Assembly: GCA_041392805.1 (NCBI GenBank) | Contig: JAWKLJ010000001.1 | Span: 2,170,001 to 2,234,000 of the forward strand | Source: Saprospiraceae bacterium | GTDB lineage: Bacteria; Bacteroidota; Bacteroidia; Chitinophagales; Saprospiraceae | Length of the DNA: 64,000 nucleotides | Reading direction: 5' to 3' | Part shown: positions 8,998 to 16,855 of the stretch, piece after piece | Numbering within the stretch: position 1 is the stretch's first letter | Layout: each line of letters begins with the position of its first letter | Position numbers and translations under genes: made by a program | The notes under the pieces: generated by a model | Seen by the model: only the letters and a program-made list of their open reading frames with translations | Databases searched by the model: none | What the model was told of the DNA's origin: nothing

Positions 8998-10424
8998 TGA
9001 CAACAATGAGTAGGATAAAATTAAACCGAACCCAATTCTGGCAGTTGCACAAACAGATATTCGAAAAATGTTTTGGACATGATTTTAATATTGCTTTTCA
9101 AAACACACCTGATGTAACTAAGTTATATGGCTTTGGCAAAGCAAAAGATTACGAGAACAGTATTAAAAACATTATTGATCCAAATGGACAAAAGAAACTT
9201 AATACACGCTTACTTCATGACCTTCGTAAGGACTTTGACCAAGGTGAGACATTTTTTGAAATCACCGAGTATCTCCTGAGTGGGCTTCTTTCTTATTTGA
9301 AAATAAAATTTGCAGACTTAAACACTAATGAACCGCCTCCTTTAGTAATAAAACATCAACATAATATAGACTTTTCAACGAAACATGATAGTGATTTTGA
9401 CGCTAGATTTGCTGACTTAAAAAACTCCGTTTGGTACCTTTATGTTAAGGATAAAAATGCCGAAGGAAAAGATGTAGTTTTTCGATCTATCCTCCAAATA
9501 GAAGGCGCCGATAAAAATATTAACGGAGACCTCAATGTTTACATACTAACACCTGGAAATGCTGAATTCAGCAATTTTAAAGGAAAATTAATAAAGAATT
9601 ACTCAAACCTCAATGTAATTCACATTATCCTTAATGCAGACTCTATATTGCCGATTCACACCAAATTCAGATACCTCGTTTTTCGAATCGAAGCAACAGG
9701 TAAAATAGATCGCACCAAAGAACTCTACTTTGGTCAATATCTAAGATACGACTCCAATAATGTAATTAGTTCCAGTACTATCATTGCCCATAGACAAGAC
9801 GAAACGAATAAGCATCAACTAAAACCTACAGAATATATTGATGGTGCACATGAGGTCGAAAAAAATATAGCCGCCTATTTTAGGTTAGCCCCATCCACGC
9901 TATTTTCACTTTCCAATATTTTTAGCCCCCATGATCTTGAGCGGGAAGTACACAAGTTAAAACTGGAACATCACGATCAACAGATTCCTAAAATTGATCT
10001 CTACATTGCAGCGCCAATTACGTATTTATTAAATCGAAAAGTTGAACTAGAAGACTTGTACCATCAAATTGAAATGCTAAGCCAAAACCCAATCCTGAAC
10101 ACCTTAGGAATTGAACAAATTTATTATAGAAAAAAACAAGATTTATATGAAAGAACATCCCCTAATAATCAACTACAAAGGGAAATGACGGCTATCCATC
10201 AGGCCAAATGCTTTCTTTTTATTTACCCTTTAGAAGAAGTATTAGACACATCTGTAGATATCCTCCTGGGAGCAGCCATTTACGCCAATAAACCGGTTTA
10301 TATCTTGAATAAAGGTGTGAAATATTTACCCAGAATTGTAAGGAAAGAAACAGATAAAATCAAGTTGATCGATCCTGAAGTTACGATACAAGAATTTCCT
10401 GAATGGTTAAAAGATAATCCATAG
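8997..10424 (+). CDS. Three-part protein with C-terminal nucleoside-deoxyribosyltransferase-like domain
   Basis: The protein has 475 residues and no signal peptide. Residues 1-100 (LNRTQFWQLHKQIFEKCFG... LHDLRKDFDQGETFFEITEYLL) look like a helical domain, perhaps DNA- or effector-binding. Residues about 140-270 are beta-rich (VWYLYVKDKN... VYILTPGNAEF... HIILNADSILP). Residues about 330-475 (IDLYIAAPITYLL... AIHQAKCFLFIYPLEEVLDTS, ILLGAAIYANKPVYILNKG) have the layout of nucleoside 2-deoxyribosyltransferase/SLOG-type Rossmann domains: a beta strand with a small-residue turn, then a strand-acidic-Ser segment before a helix with an Ala/Gly-rich face and K-P-V. Such domains act on nucleotides or NAD-like ligands in several stress and defence proteins. 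It stands alone, with 10-bp repeats over the start. Met4 (9006) is an alternative start. The functional assignment is inference. Confidence 0.6.
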   Translation: MTTMSRIKLNRTQFWQLHKQIFEKCFGHDFNIAFQNTPDVTKLYGFGKAKDYENSIKNIIDPNGQKKLNTRLLHDLRKDFDQGETFFEITEYLLSGLLSYLKIKFADLNTNEPPPLVIKHQHNIDFSTKHDSDFDARFADLKNSVWYLYVKDKNAEGKDVVFRSILQIEGADKNINGDLNVYILTPGNAEFSNFKGKLIKNYSNLNVIHIILNADSILPIHTKFRYLVFRIEATGKIDRTKELYFGQYLRYDSNNVISSSTIIAHRQDETNKHQLKPTEYIDGAHEVEKNIAAYFRLAPSTLFSLSNIFSPHDLEREVHKLKLEHHDQQIPKIDLYIAAPITYLLNRKVELEDLYHQIEMLSQNPILNTLGIEQIYYRKKQDLYERTSPNNQLQREMTAIHQAKCFLFIYPLEEVLDTSVDILLGAAIYANKPVYILNKGVKYLPRIVRKETDKIKLIDPEVTIQEFPEWLKDNP

Positions 10425-10560
10425 TTTAAGCTTATTAGGCATTATTAGAACCCGATTATTAGCACCACAATTCCACCACCCCTCCCCCACGGTCGTCAGA
10501 AATATAGCATACCTAACAGCATGCTTTGGATCTTTCAGCGCCTTTTTCAACCAATATTTG

Positions 10561-10579
10561 ATCCCTAAAGGGATTTTTT
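10561..10579 (+). terminator. Weak intrinsic terminator
   Basis: ATCCC (10561-10565) and GGGAT (10570-10574) pair around a four-base TAAA loop, followed by five T residues. It lies 137 bp past the stop of the gene ending at 10424. The stem is short, so termination would be modest. Confidence 0.45.
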
Positions 10580-10602
10580 GGCTTGGTCGGACGGCTATGG
10601 CC

Positions 10603-11202
10603 TCACCCCAACTTATGCCAAGGCGTCGATTTAGCCCTCGGGTGTTTACGGTGCCAGGCGCCAAACTTTTTCAGCTCTTTGTTGACTTTATCCACCGAGA
10701 AAACGGTGGGGTCAAAAGGCGAAGATAGCCACTCCATCATATCCTCATATCTTTGATGGCCTGGATCTTTTATTATCTCCAGCATATCTGAATATCCCCA
10801 AATACCGCCACAATCTTCGGGAGGGCAGGCGCTTTCTCCAGCGGTACAGATGGGATTGGAGAGCGGGTTGTCTGAAATTTCTTCCAGGTGGAGTGCATGT
10901 TCCCAGTTATCACCAAAGTCATACAGGTATACTAGTGTTTCTCCTTTCTGCAAGGCCAAATCTTTGAGGTAAAGCGTCGTTCCATCTTCGATGATAGCCA
11001 TATCAAAACCGTCATTGAACAAAATGCCAATATGTCTATCTTTTACCCTAAATTCATGCAAATGAGAATTGGTCCACCCCATCACTATTTGAATCACTTG
11101 ATGGAACCGATCAAACCGATAATCGTCTGTTACTTGGAATTGGCGCCAGATGACAGGCTTAATATCTAGTAGTTTTATCTTGAAGTGCAGCGTTTTACTC
11201 AT
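10603..11202 (-). CDS. Plasmid pRiA4b ORF-3-like protein
   Basis: This 199-residue protein has the full pattern of the pRiA4b ORF-3 family (PF07929). It opens with KIKLLDIKPVIWRQFQV, then FHQVIQIVMGWTNSHLHEF near residues 34-52, YLYDFGDNWEHALHLE at 92-107, CTAGESACPPEDCGGIWGY at 119-137, and a C-terminal WLSSPFDPTVFSVDKVN. The CPPEDCGG stretch and the DFGDNW motif are the usual conserved features. The biochemical role of the family is unknown; it occurs on chromosomes, plasmids and mobile elements. There is no signal peptide, so it should be cytoplasmic. It runs convergently towards the 8997-10424 gene and appears monocistronic. Confidence 0.9.
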   Translation of the reverse strand: MSKTLHFKIKLLDIKPVIWRQFQVTDDYRFDRFHQVIQIVMGWTNSHLHEFRVKDRHIGILFNDGFDMAIIEDGTTLYLKDLALQKGETLVYLYDFGDNWEHALHLEEISDNPLSNPICTAGESACPPEDCGGIWGYSDMLEIIKDPGHQRYEDMMEWLSSPFDPTVFSVDKVNKELKKFGAWHRKHPRAKSTPWHKLG

Positions 11203-11387
11203 GCTAGTTTTTTACGAAAATACTGATTTATCTGGTAAAGTCTTGGTTAATCAGAGAGCGTTAACGTAAGGTTTACGGTGCTGGAGTCCGCCATTAGCTG
11301 ATTCGGCGTTAAAAAACAGCCTGAAACGGTTTTGTGGGTATGTTTTGCGGCGAGCTGGGTTGTCTTCTGGGGGAGGGCTTTTTTTGG

Positions 11388-11424
11388 GGACGTGGAGGTA
11401 TTGGAGGAGGGGAGGTATTGGAGG
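11388..11424 (+). repeat. 37-bp G-rich dispersed repeat, copy 1
   Basis: The block starts GGACGTGGAGGTATTGG and ends GGAGGTATTGGAGG. An inverted copy with a single mismatch is at 63036-63072. Inside it, GGAGGTATTGGAGG-type units occur twice. It directly precedes copy A of the hairpin repeat. Confidence 0.8.
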
Positions 11425-11429
11425 AAGGG

Positions 11430-11488
11430 GGGCTAGACATCAGCAGTTTACCCGAGGCAAAGCTCCTGAAACGGCTGATGCCTAGCCC
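11430..11488. repeat. Hairpin repeat family, copy A
   Basis: Left arm GGGCTAGACATCAGC (11430-11444) and right arm GCTGATGCCTAGCCC (11474-11488) form a 15-bp stem with one mismatch and a 29-base loop. The left side continues as AGACATCAG-CA-GTTTAC-CCGAGG (11435-11457), the unit shared with copies B, C and D. It sits immediately 3' of the Arg/Ser-rich protein gene and may also act as a terminator for it. Confidence 0.8.
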
Positions 11489-11493
11489 ACTTT

Positions 11494-12888
11494 TTAATCG
11501 TTCCCGCCTTTTCTACTCCTTGATTCACTCTTAGTCGAGCTGCTGCTTTTTGAAGGCATGCTTCTGGTCGCTTGAGACTTTGAAGCAGACGCAGATCTAC
11601 TACTGGCCGAAGACTTTGGGGAAGGGCTAGTAGAACGGGTAGCGGTCCTTGCAGATGAAGAAGACGCCGCGCTCCGAGAAGGCTGCTTCACTTCCGGAGA
11701 CGAGCTCCTGGCTTGCTGATTAGCAGAGGGCGTGGTGTTTCTACTTCTCACCTCCGGCTGTCGAGCAGGAGTATTTGAACGTGACCTTGCTGGGCTATCT
11801 TCTGCACTGCGGTACCTTTGATCCTTGGGGGGCGTAGCTTTTTGACTAGCTGCAGGTGTGGTATTTCTGCTCCTTACCTCAGGCTGTTGAGCGGGGGCAT
11901 TCGAACGTGACCTTCCCGGACTCGCTTCGGCACTGCGACTCCTTTGGTCTACCGATGGCGTGCTGCTCCTGGTTGGGTATTGATTATCAGAGGCTTGTGT
12001 GCTCCTTTTTCTGCTGTCAGCTGAACTTTCTATGGCCGAGCTGGAACGATTGGTAGCCCTAGACCGCGCTTCGACATCATTTCTGCTGCGATTGTCGCTG
12101 GGGTTCGTGTCCTGCTGTACAACTGGCGCCGAACGGTAGATAGGGGCTTTGCCTTGTTTGACCCTAACTTGATTGCTACGTTGTACGACGTTATAGCTAT
12201 AAGAGCGGTAATTCCGGTAGAAATTATGCACCCGAACCACCCGGTGGCGATGTACGACTGTAAAATAACGGGTGTAAATGACAATCCGCGGACGGAAGAC
12301 GTTCCAGGCACATGGTCTCCAGGGGCTCCACCAAGTTGGATAGTATTGCCAGCGATAAGGAGAAGCATAAACGGTGTATTGTCGCCCCAAAATATATTGG
12401 ACGGGGGTCCAATAGTACACGTTGACGTAGTCGTCATTATCCGACTGGTATCCGCTCCTGCTATCGGTATAGCCTTCAATTGGTTCGACGATGACTTCTT
12501 CGCCGTAGAGGTCTTCATCGCCTATAATTTGCAGGATGGCTTCTCTTCTGCCAATTACATCAATTTCAATAACGGCCACGTCCTGAACATCATGTCTGTC
12601 TACGACGGCCTGCAAGATAATGGCGTGAAAATCTCCTTGCCGCCTGTGTTCTACTCGGATGTAATCTGTCCTGCCATCATAATTCAAATCCAGGTTGTTG
12701 ACCCAATTCGATTCTGTATTTAGTTTCCTTTCAAAATCCCTTAAAGTATAGGATTGTTTGAATAGATCAAGTGCCCCTTCCAGGCTGAAGTAATCGCCAT
12801 CATACCCTGTACGCTCCGTTCCTCGCTGCGCAAAGGCTGTGGAGAGCATAAAAACAGCTAATAGTCCGCCAAAAATTAATTTTTTCAT
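11494..12888 (-). CDS. Exported protein with long Arg/Ser-rich tail
   Basis: The likely start is the Met at 12888 (MKKLIFGGLLAVFMLSTAFAQ, a good signal peptide); an upstream Met at 12912 would add eight residues. After the signal comes a soluble domain (roughly residues 30-150 of the long form) with an EF-hand-like loop D75-x-N-x-D-G-x-x-D83 and an IIGDEDLYGEE segment. An aromatic, Tyr/Trp/Arg-rich part (160-240: YWTPVQYILG, WQYYPTWWSPWRP) follows. From about 265 to the end the protein is low-complexity, dominated by Ser, Arg, Thr, Pro and Ala with many RS dipeptides. It contains two 36-residue imperfect repeats (about 322-357 and 364-399, both with PEVRSRNTTP). The tail would be strongly basic and disordered in the periplasm or at the surface. 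Function is unknown. Confidence 0.75.
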   Translation of the reverse strand: MKKLIFGGLLAVFMLSTAFAQRGTERTGYDGDYFSLEGALDLFKQSYTLRDFERKLNTESNWVNNLDLNYDGRTDYIRVEHRRQGDFHAIILQAVVDRHDVQDVAVIEIDVIGRREAILQIIGDEDLYGEEVIVEPIEGYTDSRSGYQSDNDDYVNVYYWTPVQYILGRQYTVYASPYRWQYYPTWWSPWRPCAWNVFRPRIVIYTRYFTVVHRHRVVRVHNFYRNYRSYSYNVVQRSNQVRVKQGKAPIYRSAPVVQQDTNPSDNRSRNDVEARSRATNRSSSAIESSADSRKRSTQASDNQYPTRSSTPSVDQRSRSAEASPGRSRSNAPAQQPEVRSRNTTPAASQKATPPKDQRYRSAEDSPARSRSNTPARQPEVRSRNTTPSANQQARSSSPEVKQPSRSAASSSSARTATRSTSPSPKSSASSRSASASKSQATRSMPSKSSSSTKSESRSRKGGND

Positions 12889-13202
12889 GTTGCTTGGTTT
12901 TAAAACATTCATTGTAAATCATTTCCTATGGTTCTATTATAAAGGACGCTGTTTTCCAATGGGATGTCGCCAAAATCAAGCACTTTAAACTAAGTTTAAC
13001 CAGGGTTAAATTATTAACTAAATGAGGAAGGGTTCGATGGTGGAAATTAAGAAAAGAGGGTGCTTTTCGGCAATTTTTTCACCCTGAGAAATGAATTGTT
13101 AAATACATAATATGTACCCCCAGTCGTTCGCATTGGCCTTAACGAGGGTTAAGGAAATGTGAAGTGGCTTGCTGTCCAAAATAATCCGGCGAAGGCAGTC
13201 CG
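12889..13202. promoter_or_regulatory. Upstream region with nested palindromes
   Basis: This gene-free stretch lies upstream of the Arg/Ser-rich protein gene. It has TTAAAC-taa-GTTTAA (12985-12999), overlapping TTAACC-ag-GGTTAA (12996-13009), and a related TTAAC-gagg-GTTAA (13139-13152). The similar half-sites repeated 143 bp apart look like binding sites of one dimeric regulator. No terminator for the peptidase gene is obvious. Confidence 0.4.
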
Positions 13203-15353
13203 CTATTTCATTTGCATGAGGGACCAATTGGCCGCTTGCTTCAAAATATCTCTGGGCGATTTTTCCTGGCTTACTTGATCAAAAAAGGGTTTATCCTGTG
13301 CTTTTTTTAGTTTACCTAATGCTCGAACGGCCTCCGCTTGCACTACATAACTAGAATCTGTCTCATAGACTTTTTTGAAAGTGGCATGCCATTGATCCTG
13401 CCGCAAGTCGCCTAAGGCATTCAGGGCGGCAGCTCTTACCCGGGAATGCCTATCCTGCAGCGCATTTTCGAGAATGGGGCTGATAGCTTGCTCAGCCTTT
13501 GCCAGGGTTTGTAAGGCTTCCCTGCGAACGGCCCAGAAAGGGTCTTCTTGCACACATTTTTTCAGAAAGTCAAGCACCTTGGGATCATCCAAATGGGCCG
13601 ACAATTGCTGCACAGCCCATAAGCGGCCCATTACCGTGTCCTTTTTAGCCTGAAAAAGCAGCGCTTCCTTCGTTTTTTTAAAGGTCCACTCTTTTAAAAG
13701 CACCTGATCTGGGTCAAAGCGCACCATCAGGGGTTGGTCGTCGCAAGGGAAAGGGAAAGCTTGCGAAGCTTCAGTGAGCCAAATGGTGTGGAAGGTTGTT
13801 CCCTTTGCTGTGGTAATCGCCACTTTGGCGGGCATTTTAAAAATAGATACTTTTTGGCTGGTATCCTGCGTCTGTTTGACAGCTAAGATAAGCTCCTTGT
13901 TTTTCCACTCGTAGGCAATGTCCAGCACAGGGTGCCCCGCGCCCAATATCCATTGATCAAAAAACCAATCCAGGTTCAAGCCGGTGACTTCCCAAATGCT
14001 TTTCATAAAATCGTGGGTATCGACGGGTTGATAGGCATGTGTGCTGAGAAAATGTTTGAGGACTCTCCTAAAGTTATCTTCGCCCAGGTAGTCTCGCAAC
14101 ATATGCAAGACCAATGCGCCTTTTTGGTAGGTATGGCGGTCAAAATTCTGATTGGGATAGGCCCATTGGTTGAAGGCAATCGGGCGTTGGTAGTTGTCTT
14201 TGGCTTCAGTAAGGTAGGCGGTTCTTTTATCATATAAATTCAGGGCCCCCTCCTCTGCGCCATAGAGGTGATTACTGTAAAGGTATTCGCTGAATGTGGC
14301 AAAACTCTCGCTAAGCCAGGTCTGCGTCCAATCCCGGTAACTCACAAAATCGCCCCACCAATGGTGAGCCGCTTCGTGAGCCACCAGCCAGTGGCTGGGG
14401 AAGTCTTTCTCCGCCTTTTCATCGTGGAGGGTGGAGGCGCCAATGAGGGTGGCCGTAGTGGCTTCTGCCCCGCCGCCAATACCCGGCACGCATATTTGAT
14501 CGTATTTGTCCCAGGGATAGTTCACGCCATAATAATCCTCGAAAAAGGCTAAGATCTCGGGGGTGCGATGGAAAGAGCGAAGGGCTCGGCCTGTGTCCTG
14601 CGGATAAACCCAATAGTTTACGGGTTTCCCCTTGTATTCATCTTCCAACACCTCGTAAGGGCCAGACACAAAATTATACAGATAGGTGGGGTGAGCCTGT
14701 TTCTGCGACCAGTGGTAGGTGACCGTTCCATTGTCATTGCTGCGCACGGATTGTAAGATGCCATTGGCCAGCACTTTATGATTTCCCAAAGTCGTAATAA
14801 TCGTTTCATGGGTAGCCCGGTCGATGGGATGATCATAACCAGGGAACCAATGCCTGGCGCCGGTGGGAAAGGAATAGGCATTGAACACAAAAGGATGCTC
14901 TTCCGTGGCTTCAAAAAAGCCGATGCCTAGGGGATAATTATGGCCCATTCCATAATCTTCCGGGTTGACTTCAAAACGAGAGCTACCATATTTAATTAAA
15001 ATCGAAAGGGTATCATTATAGCCCAGTGCCTCGGACAGCTGAATATTTAACTGGCCTTTGTCATGTTCAAAGGCCAAAGCCTTTTGTTGAGCTGAGGTTA
15101 CCGCCCTTACCTGGTACGTTTCAGCGTGCAGTTCAATGCTTTTAAAGTTATCGGATAAAGCGCGCAGGGTAATCGTTGTTTCCCCTTCGAAAGCCCTGTT
15201 TTCTCCCTCAAAAGTCAGCTCAATACGGTAGTGCAACACATCAAAGTTGTGACTCGGCGCCGATTGGACGGGCCGTTCATAGATATTGATGGCTTGAGAA
15301 AAGACAGGCTGAATGCTGCCCATTAAAAAGCAGAGTAGGTATACTGGTTTCAT
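13203..15353 (-). CDS. M1-family aminopeptidase with C-terminal HEAT-like repeats
   Basis: This is an exported zinc metallopeptidase of 716 residues with a signal peptide (MKPVYLLCFLMGSIQPVFSQ). An N-terminal beta-sandwich (about 35-235) precedes the catalytic gluzincin domain: HEAAH at 326-330 with the third zinc ligand E349 (WLSESF). The substrate N-terminus motif, usually GAMEN, appears as GIGGGAEATTAT near 291-302. Residues about 570-715 look like HEAT repeats (AVRREALQTLAKAEQ, SRVRAAALNALGDL, VVQAEAVRALGKLKK). It should trim N-terminal residues from peptides in the periplasm or at the surface. Its ATG overlaps the stop of the upstream M24 peptidase gene by four bases (ATGA), indicating translational coupling and a shared role in peptide degradation. 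Confidence 0.9.
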   Translation of the reverse strand: MKPVYLLCFLMGSIQPVFSQAINIYERPVQSAPSHNFDVLHYRIELTFEGENRAFEGETTITLRALSDNFKSIELHAETYQVRAVTSAQQKALAFEHDKGQLNIQLSEALGYNDTLSILIKYGSSRFEVNPEDYGMGHNYPLGIGFFEATEEHPFVFNAYSFPTGARHWFPGYDHPIDRATHETIITTLGNHKVLANGILQSVRSNDNGTVTYHWSQKQAHPTYLYNFVSGPYEVLEDEYKGKPVNYWVYPQDTGRALRSFHRTPEILAFFEDYYGVNYPWDKYDQICVPGIGGGAEATTATLIGASTLHDEKAEKDFPSHWLVAHEAAHHWWGDFVSYRDWTQTWLSESFATFSEYLYSNHLYGAEEGALNLYDKRTAYLTEAKDNYQRPIAFNQWAYPNQNFDRHTYQKGALVLHMLRDYLGEDNFRRVLKHFLSTHAYQPVDTHDFMKSIWEVTGLNLDWFFDQWILGAGHPVLDIAYEWKNKELILAVKQTQDTSQKVSIFKMPAKVAITTAKGTTFHTIWLTEASQAFPFPCDDQPLMVRFDPDQVLLKEWTFKKTKEALLFQAKKDTVMGRLWAVQQLSAHLDDPKVLDFLKKCVQEDPFWAVRREALQTLAKAEQAISPILENALQDRHSRVRAAALNALGDLRQDQWHATFKKVYETDSSYVVQAEAVRALGKLKKAQDKPFFDQVSQEKSPRDILKQAANWSLMQMK

Positions 15354-16792
15354 TGTTTGTTGATTTGATTGGCTGGCGTAGGCGGTCGAAAAGATAAAAT
15401 ACCCTTTTCTTTCATCAATTGTTCAATGGCTTCCGGCGCAACGGGTACAAAGTCCGTGAAGTTTTCCATACCGGTTTCGGTGACTACCACTACATCTTCC
15501 ACCCGAACATAAAGTTTTTCTTCCGGAATCCAGATCATAGGGTCCACCGCAAAAACTTCACCAGGCGTTAAGGGGGTGGCTTTGTAATTGCCTACATCGT
15601 GAACGGCCATTCCCACCGGATGCTGCATATGGCCCCGGAAAACCAGTGCCGCCTCCACTGCTTTTTTATAATGAGGTTTGGGAAAAGTATGACTATCTAC
15701 ATAATACTTCATTTCAACGGCAGCTCGATCCAGTACCTGATTGACCGTCACACCAGGCTTAATTTGCTTCATCAAGGCGGATCGGTAGGCCACCACAAAA
15801 TTATAAAGTGATAACTGTTCTGAAGAAAACTTGCCATTGACGGGCCACATCCGGGTGACATCACTGGTGTAATAATGGTATTCGGGAGCAAAGTCCATCA
15901 AGACCAAATCACCGTCATTTAGCGGGTCATTGTTGCGGAAGTAATGCCCCATCCAGGCATTTTTGCCACCGCCTACAATCGCGGCATACCCATCTCTGCG
16001 GGCATCATTGATCTGGTGGGTGTATCGTGCGCAGGACTCCAGCTGGTATTCGTATACGCCGGGGGCGGTGCAGCGCATGGCCTCCATCAGGCCGAGGCCC
16101 GCCAATTGGGAGGCCCGGCGGATTAAAGCAATTTCCGCCTCACTTTTTATGTTCCGCATGTCATCGAGGATAGGCGACAGGTCCCTGATCTCGAATTGGG
16201 GAAACCGTTCTTGTAGTAGCCTTATAAAATGTCCTTCTTTAGAAATTCTTCCATCCCAGGGGTCATTGGCCAGGCTGGACTGATAGTTCAACAGGACATC
16301 GCGGCTGTCGGTCCCCGTTTCCGCCGGACTGAAGGGGGTGTAAATAACGGGATGGGGAGGGCGAACCAACCCGGCATAAATCCAGTCTCTGCTCATCTCT
16401 TCAATCGCTTTCACCTCCTCAATGCCCGTAAGTGTTTTAATCTGTTCGGCATCTTCGGCAGCTAAGACTTTCCCTTCACTTCGTTCTCTGCCGGGATTGC
16501 TGTGCGGAATATAGAGGGTCGCTTTCCGCAAGCGGGCATTCAAAAGCAAATAGGCATGGGGCGCCTCAAATCCGGTCAGGTAATAAAAGGTATTGCTCTG
16601 CCGAAACATTTTAAAACCATCCACATCAGATGCCCCTTGAATAATGGCAAAGTCATTTTTGCCCAAGGCGTCATATATCTTGTTGCGGCGACCAGCAAAT
16701 TCCTCCTTGCTGAAATCTGTTTGAAAAAAGTAGTTTTCCTGAGAAAAAAGAGCTATTGGAATAGCTATTAGGGCGATAAATAGGAATTTCAT
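15350..16792 (-). CDS. Xaa-Pro aminopeptidase (M24B), exported
   Basis: The protein has 480 residues and a signal peptide (MKFLFIALIAIPIALFSQ). Residues about 25-160 form the AMP_N domain (YDALGKNDFAIIQGA, YLTGFEAPHAYLLL). The pita-bread catalytic domain carries the dinuclear metal ligands in order: LMDFAPEYHYYTSDVTRMWP near 295-315 (two Asp), GHMQHPVGMAVHDVGNY near 390-406 (His), and then Glu residues in PMIWIPEE and VRVEDVVVVTE. The family removes an N-terminal residue preceding proline. It is the first gene of a two-gene operon with the M1 aminopeptidase downstream, which suits complete breakdown of proline-containing peptides outside the cytoplasm. Confidence 0.92.
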   Translation of the reverse strand: MKFLFIALIAIPIALFSQENYFFQTDFSKEEFAGRRNKIYDALGKNDFAIIQGASDVDGFKMFRQSNTFYYLTGFEAPHAYLLLNARLRKATLYIPHSNPGRERSEGKVLAAEDAEQIKTLTGIEEVKAIEEMSRDWIYAGLVRPPHPVIYTPFSPAETGTDSRDVLLNYQSSLANDPWDGRISKEGHFIRLLQERFPQFEIRDLSPILDDMRNIKSEAEIALIRRASQLAGLGLMEAMRCTAPGVYEYQLESCARYTHQINDARRDGYAAIVGGGKNAWMGHYFRNNDPLNDGDLVLMDFAPEYHYYTSDVTRMWPVNGKFSSEQLSLYNFVVAYRSALMKQIKPGVTVNQVLDRAAVEMKYYVDSHTFPKPHYKKAVEAALVFRGHMQHPVGMAVHDVGNYKATPLTPGEVFAVDPMIWIPEEKLYVRVEDVVVVTETGMENFTDFVPVAPEAIEQLMKEKGILSFRPPTPANQINKQ

Positions 16793-16855
16793 GTCCGATT
16801 AATTTCCAGGTGATGAAATGATTGAGTAATGGGCCATAAATAAGCTTACCATGTC

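Noticed and set aside
11334..11534. 66-codon plus-strand frame rich in Gly
   Set aside because: It translates the G-rich 37-bp repeat and hairpin repeat A and overlaps the 3' end of the RS-rich protein gene.
12154..12723. 189-codon plus-strand frame opposite the RS-rich protein
   Set aside because: The minus strand has a signal peptide and coherent domains; the plus frame is a shadow.
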